Below are positions 11,792 through 23,500 of a DNA stretch of 64,000 bases, in pieces. The position numbers and the translations under genes are program-made. The DNA comes from Ceratobasidium sp. AG-K. Taxonomy: Eukaryota; Basidiomycota; Agaricomycetes; Cantharellales; Ceratobasidiaceae. Within the stretch, counting starts at the first letter, position 1; every line of letters starts with the position of its first letter. The notes beneath the pieces were generated by a model that saw only the letters and a list, made by a program, of their open reading frames with translations, had not been told where the DNA came from and made no database searches. Location: positions 496,001 through 560,000 of the forward strand of contig JAWNGF010000016.1 of the NCBI GenBank assembly GCA_037039685.1. Reading direction: 5' to 3'.

Positions 11792-12886
11792 ATGTTCCAG
11801 TCGCAGCACGCATCGAGCTCGCAGCCCAATGCGTTTTCGATCGATTCCCTGAACCAGGAGCAAAAATATGTGCCTGGCTACCTGCTGTCGACCACGCAGG
11901 GCAAGGTAAGCATCAGCCATGCGGTGTGGCGCCGGCTGACCTCGTACAGAACGTTGCTGGATTTTCCAACTTCAACAATCCGCCGCTGCTGCCAGAGCCA
12001 GTCTCGCGCGACCACACACAGGCAAATGCATTTGGGACGGGCTCTCTGTATGCTCGGTATGTTGTCTGTTTGTCCCGTGTCCAGCGCTCATGTTTCATCC
12101 AGCCCACCGCCAAAAAGCCGAGACCGCACCGCACCGATCGTAGACGACGATGCACCTCCGACAGACTCTCTTCTCGACGGCCCCAATTTCAATTTTACCC
12201 AGCACCAACACCACCACCAGCCTCTGCGTGCTGCACCCGTGGCGGCATCCAGCTCTGCCCAAGGACAAGCCCCCACTCCGCTACAGCCCCACAACGGTGC
12301 GGTTGCGGTTGTTGTCTCTGGTTTCTATCCGGATCGGGCACATGGTGTCATTGCCCAGTTTGCTGCCATTGGAGATTCTTCGGCCCCCGAGATGGCAGCA
12401 GAGGGAGGAAACTGGTTTACCATTACCTATGCGAATCCATGGGATGCCGCGAGGGCACTTCGGAGGGACGGTGACGTGATCAACGGGGACATGATGATTG
12501 CTGTTCGACTGGTGGTGCGTGGCGTCCTGTTTCATTCATCCAGTTCTAACATTGCGATTCAGGATCCCAACCAGGCGGTCATGCTGGGCGAGCCAGTCAC
12601 CAACACGCCTCGTCTCCCAATTTCGTCATCTCCGGCCGAGCCATCTCCAAAAAGCCCAGTTGTCCAGAATGTCAACACGCCCGCTGCCTTTGGACGGGCA
12701 GCAACCGTCGTTCCCTCCGCATCGGCGTTTAGGACCGCCGCACCCGCCTCTTCCCAAGTCAGGACTACCGCTGCCTCTGCCCCAGGCGCAGATTGGGGCG
12801 TGCGAAACCAGCCGGATGGAGCCAATAGCAATCAACCGCAGCCTGGTGTGATTGGCAAGATTTCGGATATGATATTTGGCTGGTAG
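11792..12886 (+). CDS. NUP53: Nucleoporin NUP53/NUP35 (MPPN domain)
   Basis: Four exons: 11792-11905, 11950-12056, 12103-12514, 12563-12886, giving 957 bp and 318 residues. The N-terminus contains QKYVPGYLLST, the conserved short motif of Nup35/Nup53 proteins. The middle holds the RRM-like MPPN domain: VAVVVSGFYPDRAHGVIAQF, GGNWFTITYANPWDAARAL, then GDVINGDMMIAVRLV. The extreme C-terminus, VIGKISDMIFGW, is the amphipathic membrane-binding helix typical of the family. The protein is an inner-ring component of the nuclear pore that contacts Nup170/155 and the pore membrane. The donor at 12515 (GTGCGT) was preferred over one 3 bp upstream because it keeps the expected Val. The upstream ATG at 11753 would add residues over the divergent promoter and was not chosen. 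It is convergent with the transporter gene 134 bp downstream. Confidence 0.9.
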   Translation: MFQSQHASSSQPNAFSIDSLNQEQKYVPGYLLSTTQGKVSISHAVWRRLTSYRTLLDFPTSTIRRCCQSQSRATTHRQMHLGRALCMLGMLSVCPVSSAHVSSSPPPKSRDRTAPIVDDDAPPTDSLLDGPNFNFTQHQHHHQPLRAAPVAASSSAQGQAPTPLQPHNGAVAVVVSGFYPDRAHGVIAQFAAIGDSSAPEMAAEGGNWFTITYANPWDAARALRRDGDVINGDMMIAVRLVVRGVLFHSSSSNIAIQDPNQAVMLGEPVTNTPRLPISSSPAEPSPKSPVVQNVNTPAAFGRAATVVPSASAFRTAAPASSQVRTTAASAPGADWGVRNQPDGANSNQPQPGVIGKISDMIFGW

Positions 12887-13020
12887 ACCTATCGAAGTGG
12901 ACGCTTGTACGGGATGTTACGACATGCGAATAATACATATATTTATCTCTAACGCACACCTAAAGTAGTAATACATAAAGGTCTTGTATGGGTCTATCTC
13001 ATCTAAGTTCGGGTAACCCC

Positions 13021-14429
13021 TCATTCCTTTTTGGGCTTGGGGGCAGCTGCCAGCGCAGAGCTCGCTTGAGCATACAATACGGTTCCAGCAAACACCAAGG
13101 TCGCGCCGAGTGCCAGGTTTGGCGACACGCCCGAGCCAAACAGCCACACGCTCAGGCAAAGGCTTGCTGCTTTGCGTGCGGTGAGCACGAGGTTGGTCGT
13201 CACAGACGTCACTTGCTGCAAGGTCATCAGTAATCTGATCTACGACGTAGGACAGAACCAACCGAGGTTAGGTTGTTGACGCTCGATACACAAACGGCTT
13301 GCGTCACAATGTTCAGAGCGAGGATCATGTGGAGGTTGGATACACCAAAGAATGGCGTTTTGCCAGACGACGAATTAGCAACGGAGCGCCATCCAGCGGC
13401 AATTTCCGGCCACATAGAGGACAATATAGGAAGGGACATGGCGTGCTGTGCAAAAGTGTGAGTTTGGTTTAGTGTACTGACACAGTGACCCACAGTGTAG
13501 AACACGCCTTCTTTCCAATGGGGTCTGCATGCGAGTTAGTCAACAAAGATGGGAGTGAGGCAGTATTCACCCGTATTTAGCAAATGCTTGCTCTTGCATG
13601 AGCCCGAGGAGACCAGATCCAAGCAGAGAAAGTCCAAGGCAGAGTATGCCGAGAACGTATTCTTTGGTATCAGTGGTGGCAGTCGCAGATGTAGGCGTTT
13701 TGGAGGTAGTCGTGGTAATTACACCCAGCGTCACCATTGAGGCAGCCAACTGGGAAGAGAAGGTAAGTGGTAGCGTGCAGGAAAAAGTAGAGAACCTACA
13801 AGCTGAGCACGATTATAGCTTTTCTTCGAAAAACAGAACCCGAGTAACATGGATACAATGAGGCCTAGCGGCGTGCTGGGTTAGACCGGTGTGATTAAAC
13901 CCGAGAAACGACTTGCCAGCTGATCTTAATACAATTTGGATGCTTAGAGGGAGCTTGTATCGATAAGTCAAGTTATTGAGTACTGATATAGCGGAAACAA
14001 GTACGACTTGAACGGCCCTGTTGACGGTTCGCGTGAGTTTAATATCGAGGAAAAAATCGGTGAGCGCACCAGACTGAAAGGGGGATCTGACGTGGCTTGA
14101 GGGTGGGTATACGGATAGGACTCCAGCTCGGCCGGCTCCATTGCACGACAGAAGGTAATGATTGCAGGGTAATGAAGAGCATCTGCAGAAATGAAAGAGT
14201 GGTCCCTAAAGATACGGCTTGTAGGTCAACGCTCTCGGATGTGAATCGAGCTTACCGATGGATGGTGTCTCGTTTAGCACATGTTCCAGCGTCCAGGCGT
14301 TCCTACACAGGATCGCAAATCAGTCTCCGTACGACGTGGCGGTGAATAAACATACGTGCAGCATCCGCCAAATACAAGAGAAATCGCCACCGCGAAATCA
14401 AACAATCCGGGGGCAAGGGGGATCGCCAT
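13021..14429 (-). CDS. YEA4: Nucleotide-sugar transporter, YEA4/SLC35B4 type
   Basis: Multi-exon minus-strand gene. It starts MAIPLAPGLFDFAVAISLVFGGCC and continues NAWTLEHVLNETPSIG, an exon with VLVSAISVLNNLTYRYKLPL and IQIVLRSAGK, then TLGVITTTTS, LGILCLGLSLLGSGLLGLMQ, KYGKEGVFY joined to HAMSLPILSS, LHMILALNIVTQAVCVSSVN, SVTTNLVLTARKAASLCLSV and a final TM helix. The exon order and motifs follow SLC35B4 (UDP-GlcNAc/UDP-xylose transporter; yeast Yea4) closely. The C-terminus KPKKE fits a KXKXX retrieval signal, suggesting ER/early Golgi residence. Ten TM helices are expected for the drug/metabolite transporter superfamily. HUT1 (SLC35B1) is the main alternative, but the NLVLTARK segment fits SLC35B4 better. 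Supply of UDP-GlcNAc for glycosylation or chitin synthesis is the likely role. Confidence 0.82.
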
Positions 14430-15404
14430 TCTCGGCGACCACGTTCTAGGGCGATCTGGCTTCGAATTCGTGGCCAGCGTGGAGCGGTGATTGTCGCTCC
14501 CTGTACGGACGCGTGAACTGAGATAGCTTCCTGAAAGGTGAGTCGACATGGCCGCAAATAGAGATTGTGGAGCTAACGAGAAGGAGGCGAGAGGTTTATG
14601 TACTGGGCATGTGGAGGAAGTGAAACCACAACGTGGTATGGTACAGAAGTAGCGCTCGGCGGTTGGGATTGAATTAGGTGGCGCACGCCACTTATCGTGT
14701 AACACATCGGATTGGACCGGGCCATCTGCAAAAAGTTCAGAGTGGTGTCATAATCCTGTGGGTGGTTTCGTATGCAATGCGGTTTTAAAATTTGGAGGCT
14801 CTCAACAGGTGGCAATCCACTACAACGCCTTGTAGACTGCCACAACACTGTCTAACTGGACAGTAGATTTTGGGTGAATCAAATAAGGTTGGAGGGCCAC
14901 ATGTGTCAGAATGGCTGTGATCCCCTCACCGGTCAGGTCGGGGTGTACCAGAGTTACAGACAGGGAGCACCAGGAATCTGTGAGGGACAAGATCACTTAC
15001 ACCTTGAGCAATTGGAGAGAGTGAATGGATTTTGCACAAGGATCGGTAAGATTCTTGTACCAGCTAGAGATTAGTCCCTTTCCCATGTGTTTAGGAATGT
15101 CATCGGTGCAGGTCGCGGGTCTCCATGGGCGCTGAGTGAACCAAACAACAAGATGACCTTTGGCAGGAGTCCAAAGATACTGATGGATAAATTCATAAAT
15201 GTAGACGAAAATAGAGGCAAAAACCGACTTCTTCAAGTCAATAATGAGAGAATGGGCTAATGATAAACGGTTCGCAAGCAGGACACCTGAAATCTGGTTG
15301 TATGCGGAGAAGGTCACTCTCGGCGCTTAGCATAGGACCAAAACAACACACTGTGCCATTTGTCATCTGTTGAGGCGCTGATTGCTTCCTCCCACTGCTT
15401 TAGG
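14430..15404. other. Intergenic ~1 kb, nothing recognised
   Basis: Upstream of the transporter (-) and of PRP4 (+), so it holds both promoters. A minus-strand open stretch at 14997-15317 encodes a partly hydrophobic peptide (SVFASIFVYIYEFIHQYLW), but I could not connect it to further exons or to a family. I saw no CACGTG here. Confidence 0.4.
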
Positions 15405-17555
15405 ATGGCGGACAGCGTGAGTGTTGCTTATAGGGTTCACATATATAGCTGACGAGGTTTCAGGGACTCACATTAGACAACCTTGGTGAGTTTCATATAT
15501 TTTCCGGCAGCAGTAACGTCCTAACTATGTCTAGTGGATGATCGAAACTATGCCCTTGGTGGCTCTGAGCGCGTTCGGGCCGAGAATCAGGCGATGCTTG
15601 ATGAGCTCGACAGGAAAAAACGCGCACGAACGATGGCTGTCCCTACTGATGACAACCGAGTCAAGGCTAGGCTACGTGAGATTGGGGAACCAATAACATT
15701 GTTTGGCGAGCGTGTATGTAGGGGGAACAATTCTGCAGTACTACATTTGACAAACCTCGTTGTAGGCGGCGGACCGCCGAGACCGATTGATCTATGTATT
15801 GTCTCAGATACGAGCCGCACGCGGCGGGGATGATGACATTGAAATGGAAGACGAATCAAGCTCAAGTGACGAGGAGGCAAGTTCCTAACATACGCATGCT
15901 TGGTTCGCCTGACGTGTTCTATAGAAGGAGGAGGAGTTCTACACGGAGGGCTCACTGGAGCTTCTCGAGGCTCGACGGCGAATAGCCGAGTATTCACTCC
16001 CTAGGTCACTACTCTCAGCTTGTACCGGTTAGTCAGGTGCTTACATTGGCACCTCATTTCAGAGCTCAAACTAGAGTTGCCCAGCAGCGAGAAGAGAGCC
16101 GACTTCCACTTGGGAAAATTATCGACAGTCGAAAGCGGGTGTTCGGGGAATTAAAGGTTTGTCGGGGTTGTACCCCATGATCGTTTGTGTACTTATTGGA
16201 AAACACGCCACAGAAATTTACCGTCTATGGGTCCCAGATTGGTGATGAGCGTCCGATTTCCCAGGTTCGTTTTTCGCCGAACGGCAAGTTGCTGGCGACG
16301 GGAAGCTGGGCAGGCAATGTAAAGCTGTGGAACATACCGGGGTGTGATTTAGTAAAACCATTCCGGGGTCAGTCCATTGCGGGCTAAGAGGGCTCACGCG
16401 ATTTAATACCTATCAATCTGTAGCACATGGGGATCGTATTGGTGGTGTGGCATGGCACCCACAGTCTACTCTCTCGCAGAGCCCTGACAGTGTTAACATT
16501 GTGGCAAGTGGCGCAGATAAAGAGGTCAGCCTCTGGTCACTCAATAGGTAAGCTCAGACCTGCAGTCTTTGTACATCTGAGCTGAATATTGGTTTTTCCA
16601 GTGACAAAGCCCTACACGTGCTCAAGGGTCATGCGGACCGCGTTTGTCGCGTTGCTTTCCATCCATCCGGTCAATACGTTGCCAGTGCGAGCTTCGACGG
16701 GTCCTGGCGGCTATGGGACGCTTCCACTGGGCAGAGTGCAAGCGCACATATACCTGATAGGCAGCTACTGTTCCAAGAAGGACATTCCAAGGAGGTCTAT
16801 GCGGTTCAGTTCCAGGATGACGGTGCACTTGTGGCCTCAGGGTGAGGGACGTCGGGTTAATTTGGTAAAATTATCGCTGATTCTCCTGAGAATAGTGGAT
16901 TAGATGCCATTGGTAGAGTGTGGGATCTGAGAACAGGGAGGACTGCAATGGTGCTTGATGGCCATGGTCAAGCAATCTACGGCATGGACTTCTCACCCAA
17001 CGGGTATGTCAGTAAATCCCCAGGTTAGGAAACCACTTCTGATAAAAGCTCTACAGTTACCAAGTTGCCACTGGCTCTGGCGACAACACAATTCGTATTT
17101 GGGACATGCGCTCACTACGTGCCTTGTACACAATCGGCGCACACACTTCTATTGTCTCGGACGTATCTTTCTATCGACCAATCGGGACTGGTGATTTCTT
17201 CACCGAGGTTGCACGAGGAGCCACTTCCAGTGATACCAAGATGGAAGACGGCGAGACTGCCGCCACTCGGGATGATACCAAGATGGAGGAAGACCAGGCG
17301 GAGGATTCCAAAGTAAACGTGAAGGGCAGTACCAAGTCTACCACCAACGCACAGCTCCCGGTCCCAGGTTTGTTCTTGGTTAGCTCTGGATATGATGGGA
17401 TGGTCAAGTTATGGAGCGCGGATGATTGGCAGCTCGTCAAGGCCATGTCGGCCGATGCGGGCAAAGTTATGTCGGCTGATATCTCCCCAGATGGACAGTA
17501 CATAGCGAGTGGATCCTGGAACCGATCGTTCCAGTTGTATTCCATGGAAGGTTAA
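15405..17555 (+). CDS. PRP4: PRP4/PRPF4, U4/U6 snRNP WD40 splicing factor
   Basis: The first exon is only 12 bp (ATG GCG GAC AGC, then GTGAGT). It joins GLTLDNL and then [20 protein letters not shown]. The splicing-factor motif region follows: [25 protein letters not shown]. An acidic linker and [18 protein letters not shown] come next. A seven-bladed WD40 domain then starts at [20 protein letters not shown]. Clear repeats include [96 protein letters not shown], and a last blade [17 protein letters not shown] (stop 17553-17555). Prp4 is a structural U4/U6 di-snRNP protein that binds Prp3 and is needed for tri-snRNP assembly. The fifth-sixth blade linker carries an acidic insertion with an imperfect repeat (DTKMEDGE and DTKMEEDQ). 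It is convergent with MBP1. Confidence 0.93.
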
Positions 17556-17948
17556 TGGGGCTGGCACGGCCTTCTCGGTTCTTATAGTGCGGGTACAAAA
17601 CATGGCTATCATTCGGCTACGATGTACACTTGGACGAATAAAAATGGCTGTTATGGTTTACATCGGTATTCAATTGCAAGCACACAGCACTACAACCCAA
17701 TGCCTTGCGGATGGCCCCAAGGAAACATGAAGGTGGCATTGACAGCTATAGCCCGCCGTCTCGGACCTGGAGGCCGGCATTACTTAGGCTTTCATGAAAA
17801 TAATGGGGCGTCATCTACCTTTTGCATGAATCCAGCGACGCGATTCAAATCGACACCTTGCCCATCGCTTTCTACAGCAATCAACAAGTTCTCCAACATC
17901 TGGAGGTGTAAGTCTATTGTATCAATTGGTTCTGGTGTGGATATTTCG
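17556..17948. other. Intergenic between convergent PRP4 and MBP1
   Basis: About 390 bp that should carry both 3' UTRs. A 113-codon plus-strand ORF (17622-17963) covers it but has no protein-like features and runs into the MBP1 stop region, so I do not call it a gene. Confidence 0.45.
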
Positions 17949-20474
17949 TTATGGACTCACTGATTCGACCCGATCCACGGGCACGCCCGTGCATAATGAC
18001 ACGATCTTCTTGCACTGAAATTCCTTTTCGGCACCTGCCCCGCGGGTTGCGTCCATTCGTTCCTTGACAAGCTCCTCAATCCTGGCGTGCCACATCTTTA
18101 ATCGGCGCAAGCGCACGAGAGTAGCCATTGAGTCGCTTCCCGGTGGGGGTATTGGGGGGTCAACGTCTAAATTCGATGGATTCACGTCGAGAGTAGCTGT
18201 GGGAATACTTCCTTCTAGCAAGCTGTTGGCGCCGTCCGTCCTCACTCCATCTTCTGTTGGTGTTTCCGAGTCCCCGGCGAGCGTCGAAGCTGGTCCTCTG
18301 TACTGAAAGGCCACTCCCCTCGAAACGTGTGCTGGAGCCCCGCCAACCTCAGTCCTTCCAGTCCAATCAAACGATGCCTCGTCCTTGATCGACCTTGCCA
18401 CGTTCCGAGCTCGTTGCCGAGCCTGGTCAAGGGCACCGAGGCGGCTTTGGGCAGCGGCGATGTGTCGGCGTTGGTCGGCGAGTTCACGAGTGGCGACTCG
18501 GAGGTGTGCTTGGGCGACATCAAGTGAATCTTGCTTAGATTTGATTTCGGCGTGAAAGTCTGAGGTGAGCGATTGGATCATTGAAGTGAGGTCTGAATAC
18601 TAGTCAGTGACTGTCTGTCGAAGAAAGGCCAATCAAACCTTGGATAATGTCTTGGGATCGTTGAACTGGTGCAGATGGCCGAGACCGGAGTGCACCAAGA
18701 ACCTCTTCCATGCTCCCGACTTGGAGGTTCTGTTCGTTTCCCATCGGTCAACAATTCCGCCGACCAAGGTTCGACTCACTTGTCCTTCTACACCGAAGTC
18801 TCCAGGCCTAAGTCCAAGCTTGTTCGCGATTCCTCGATCTGCTCCTACATCTACCAGCATTCGTACGAGTGCACGATTACCCACCCGAGCGGCTACGCAC
18901 AACGCAGTATCGCCATTTTCGTCTTGCAAGTCCACAAAGGTTTTGAACTCTCCACCTTGTTGTCGCGCAACCCACTCGAGTATCGCTTCCATGTACATCC
19001 GGGCACTGGCTGCGCGCCCTTTGACGCCCGCAACTTCAGCTACGTGATGAAGCACTGAACGATGTGATGCGTCAAGGGTACGGAGACTGGGAGCGAGAAG
19101 AGGAAGGATGGCCGAAATTGCATTGTCGGTCGTTGAGGAGACGCTCAAGACAGTTCGCATAAGTGCGGTTTCTCCGGCCACGTTTCCGCGTTGAACGTCG
19201 GCGCCGGCAGCCAGCAGGGCCTCGACATGGGATATTCTAGCAAGTGATGCGGCCCAATGCAGAGATGTATTCCCATGTTCGTCGAGAGGCAGATTAATAT
19301 CCGCTTCGTCGGGTGGGGAGGCAGTCGTCAAAAGCTGAACAACATGTGAGGGATCCGCTTCGCTATAGATTGCGAGTAACACAGCTCGTGCACGGCCACC
19401 TTTGGGAGATTCATGTTTAACCGTTGCCCAGGGAGGATGGGACGGCTGAGAAGCTGTCGATGGTGGTTTGGGTACAATGGTTGCGGGAGCGGCGAGTATA
19501 GGAGTGGACCAGGTATCGCTAATGGTCGAGCCTAGCGTTGTAAGCACTCGCTGGCGTTTGGAAGGGGGGATTTCAGTGTCTGCAGTGGCAGGAGCTGGTG
19601 AGGACGTTTCATTGGGCCGAGGTCGTTTAGGGATGGAAGGACCCATTATGAGGGTGGAGTTGGATGGGTGGCGGGAATGGTGGCGCGAGGCAGTGCCATC
19701 AGAGGAACTGGCCAAGGTCAAGTCTGTGGGGAATGTTGTGGGGAGGACGCTGGGAACGGGCCGTGGTGAGGCGGTGAATTGGGCTGATTTTGCGAGTTGG
19801 CCAGCGTTGAGGGAGTAAATAGCCCTTGGGCGCGGCCTTGAGCAAGAAGACGTAGGGCGGAGCCAGGGGGGGCGGTAGGGGGTAGTGGAGACATGATCGG
19901 AGCCGGAGGTAGGCCGAATCCAGGGGGTTGAGGATTAGCGCTTGCGGTGGGTGGATGGGAAGGGGGCCCAAGCGACCGCGGGTGAAGCGGGGCAGTGGCC
20001 GGCACATAGTCAAACAAGGGACTGAGCAGAGCACCCACGCCGTATTGTGCAGCTACATCACGCCCTCTTTCAAGAGGAATCCTACTAGAGGTCAATGAGA
20101 GTTAAATGTTGAGCAGTTTGCTTACCATGTGCCCTGGTACTTTCCGTAACCACCTTGGACGATCTCATGTTTACCTGGGAGAATCTCCTTTTCGAGAATT
20201 TTGGTGCGACGTCCCTTGTCAATACCAGCGACCTTCAGTATCTGTGTAGCGTTGACAAAAGAGTCGGTTCGGCGGCGCATTACTGCAGATAGTCAGTACA
20301 AGTTGAAGCGCCTTCACTTGCCGGGCTTACCAGCGATGCCTCGAACCATGCATTCGAACACTTGAACAGATGAATAGACCTAACATAAATGAGTATGTGG
20401 TGAGCATTCGGTGTTAATGAACTCACCGCATTGTACACTCTTGCGGTCTGGGCTCCAGTAAACGGTGCTGCCAT
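17949..20474 (-). CDS. MBP1: MBF-type transcription factor (KilA-N/APSES DNA-binding domain plus ankyrin repeats)
   Basis: Starts [17 protein letters not shown], followed through short introns by [60 protein letters not shown] and [20 protein letters not shown]. Together these form the KilA-N/APSES winged-helix domain of Mbp1/Swi4/Res factors. A Pro-rich linker and a basic KRPRP/SKRQR patch follow. Ankyrin repeats are evident at [40 protein letters not shown] and [20 protein letters not shown]. The C-terminal exon (from about 18581 down) is a coiled coil ([20 protein letters not shown]) followed by a conserved basic helical end. The likely role is the DNA-binding subunit of an MBF complex driving G1/S genes through ACGCGT-like boxes. 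Its own 102-bp divergent promoter has three CACGTG sites and one ACGCG close to the ATG. Confidence 0.9.
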
Positions 20475-20576
20475 GACGCGACACGACTCTCACCCGTCAC
20501 GTGTGATCGCTACTTCACGTGGTCAAGAGAGCCCCACGTGACTCCAGCGACAAGTCAGGTGATCTTCATCTATCAC
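20475..20576. promoter_or_regulatory. Divergent MBP1/YVC1 promoter with three CACGTG boxes
   Basis: The gap between the two ATGs is 102 bp. It holds perfect CACGTG palindromes at 20498-20503, 20516-20521 and 20535-20540, spaced 18 and 19 bp apart start to start. An ACGCG (half MCB-like) lies next to the MBP1 ATG. The near two-helical-turn spacing would put factors on roughly the same DNA face. Confidence 0.55.
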
Positions 20577-23500
20577 ATGTCGTTTCCCCTCGATATGGAG
20601 CCCGAGGACGTTGAGCATGAGGCAGCACCATTGCTTACTTCGGAGTACATGTCCAACACCCCTGTATGGCCGATCATCCATGGAATCAAGGCAGATGTTA
20701 TGGTGAGCTTTTTTTTTTTCGCAAATTCGCAACTGCTCTCACAACCTTCCTAGCGGTTTGTCGGTATGCTTCTGGAAACGTGAATAACCTCGACGCTGAC
20801 TTTAGATCAGACGCACCTCTATCTTGGGATACCGTAAGTATCAACTTCTGAGGCGGTTATTATTGGTACTAATGCAACCTAGTTGACCGCCGCGGATTCA
20901 ACTTACACCATCGTGCGGTACGTTTCCAGGCCCTTGTCGTTTCCCCACCTTGAATATCGCTTTAGCCCTTTGATTGAAAAATACAAGCATAATCCCGCGG
21001 CTACTTTCTGCTTCCTCCTCAACCGGGTTCATTTTCTCCGTGATCAGAACATAACTACTGCGCCACTGTCACAGTCTCGGGCCGCGTTGTACGTTAATAC
21101 CCATTCACAAGCTTCGCCAACCTCACTTTACCGTTGTACTAGGTGTGAGCTGCTGGCCATCAATTCCCTAAGAGATCATGCAAGTTCCACGCTGGAGTTG
21201 GCAACCGCTTGCACCACGCCGTGGCCGATATTTGCAGGAGCCCCTGCCGACGTTCGCGAATTTGCCGAGAAGAATGGAGACGAGTTTGATGTCCGTGAAC
21301 GTGTTGGAAACGCCATAGAGATGGCAATAATAGGCAACTCTAAGCGGTTCATTAAAAGTTCCGCGTGCCAGACTGTTATCGGTACGTACACGAGTGCCTC
21401 GTGTTTTCGTTTCTTGATGTCATGTCATAGACGCCATTTATTGGGGGCGTATCGTTTACCAAGCAACCTCTGATCATTCTATTCTCGCTGATGTAAGGTG
21501 TTCCGTTACCGTGACGGGCATTCATACTGACGTGCGGGAGAGTAGACATATAAGCTGAAACCTATTCATTTCTACAACCCCCATCGAGCTCCACTTCTAA
21601 ATCACTACAGGCTCAAGGTCCCGGTTATTCGCTCCGTACTGGAATATATTAAGTGAGATTAGTCGCAATGGTCCGAGCCAACCCTAACCGGCTTTAGTTT
21701 TGTGTTGCTTTTCGTGCTTTTCGTACTTGCACTCGAGCTCAACGAAAAGTCCAATATTAACATGACCGAGGGGCTCTTCATGATCTATGGGCTTGGGTTC
21801 GTAGTCGAAAAGCTCGCAGCCATGCAAGAACACGGAATCGCTGTCTACTCTGCAAACGTGAGTACCTAATCCGAGGGTGATGTACCAAGTCTGATTTGAG
21901 GTAATAGCTGTGGAATGGATTTGACATGGCGTTCGTGACTGTGTATCTCGCATACACTGGGCTGAGGTTGTATGGTATACATTGGGATGAAGCCTGGGCA
22001 CGAGAACTGGGTATTGATATTTTGGCCATGGTTGGTAAGTAAACGGGGCGCTTGAATGCAAATGACATTGATTACGTCCGCTCCACGCAGCTGTGATTGT
22101 ATTTCCTAGGTAGGTCTTCTGCAAGGAAGTTTATCTGGGTCTAATATCTATCATCAAGGCTGGCGTTCGTTACTCTGTCCAACAACCTAATGGTCCTTTC
22201 ACTGCGATCCATGTTTGCCGAGTTTGCTGTGTGAGGGCGCCCGATAGTGACCTAATTTTTGTCACTGACGAGCTTACTAGTTTGATGTTGGTTGCTGCAT
22301 TCTGCTTTGGCGGCTTCTTGTATGCGTGAGTTTTTATAATTTCACATCCAACACATTACGACTAAATCATCTGTCACTTTTAGACTTTGGACGTAAGTGG
22401 AAATGCAGCTCTATGCATACAAACTCATTTCACGATGGTAATGAATAGACTAGGGCGAGATACGTAAGTTTTTGACCATTCACTTGAATCGGTTTCCCCC
22501 TAACCGTTCTTTCAAGATATGGTTCCGCTCAGATTGCATGGTGGATGCTTGATTTGTGGTTTGGATTGGTAAGCTTCTGCGCTCCTGCGACTTGACGGAT
22601 GCCAATACAGATTCTCATAGGATGCCAGCGGCTTTGATCGAGCTAGTGAGTTGACTCTGCCCGCTGGTTAAATTTCTAAGCGTTATGATCTTTGTTTGAT
22701 ACGTAGCGGAGTTCCACCCCCAATTTGGTCCAGTCCTTATGGTACGTGATTTGAGCCTGCATTTCCGCTGCTGGGGGAGAATAAGCATTTGTAGATTTCA
22801 TATGCCTGCCTGAGTAACACGTTACTCCTTACTGTACTAGTCTCGGTAGGCAATTTTCAGGCCAACACTTCAAACATCACTCATCCACAGTCTAGATCCT
22901 CTCCCATACCTTCAGCAACATTAGCAACGATGCAGCGATGGAAGCAATGTTTCGTCGAGCAGTGACTACGATTGAAGGGTACGCACACTTGTACTTGACT
23001 GATGTCCGGCACTAACATCCGCGAGCGCTTTACATTAGTGTCAAAGCCGACGCTATTTTTTCGTATCAACCTCCCATGAACCTGATAGCATTTATCGTCA
23101 TGTTTCCTGCAAGCTTCATCCTGTCCCCTAGGTGGTTTCACAAGGTGGTGATTGAACTCATCCTCGAGCCAGGGTGTTAGCCAACGCCGATCCTTAGGTC
23201 AACGTGATGATGATCAGGTAAGTGTTCAATCTCACCGCCGCGGGCACGCATCTGTAACCGACATTACAGGATTACAGGGTTTCCTATCCTCTTGGCCATT
23301 TCCTTTTATGAACGCCAAAAGGCCGTTGCAAACGCCGATGGCCTTTTTGAGAAAGTCACAGGCACCGCCGAGAGATTCATGACTCTGCCTAAGAAACTGA
23401 AGCGAATGAGTATGTCCACGAACAAAACGATGGTGATGTAGCTTATGACTAGCGTTGACTACGCGTAGCACTCTTCGAAGGAGCGGTTGGTTCTTCGAGT

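Noticed and set aside
13021..13227. HUT1/SLC35B1 as the transporter identity
   Set aside because: The exon set with KEGVFY-HAMSLP, the LALNIVTQAVCVSSVN block and NLVLTARKAASL fits SLC35B4/YEA4 better, though HUT1 is not fully excluded.
14997..15317. Minus-strand hydrophobic ORF as a gene upstream of PRP4
   Set aside because: Single open stretch without splice-linked exons or family motifs; left as unassigned.
17622..17963. 113-codon plus-strand ORF as a small gene
   Set aside because: Lies in the 3' UTR space of two convergent genes, no family features, runs over the MBP1 stop codon.
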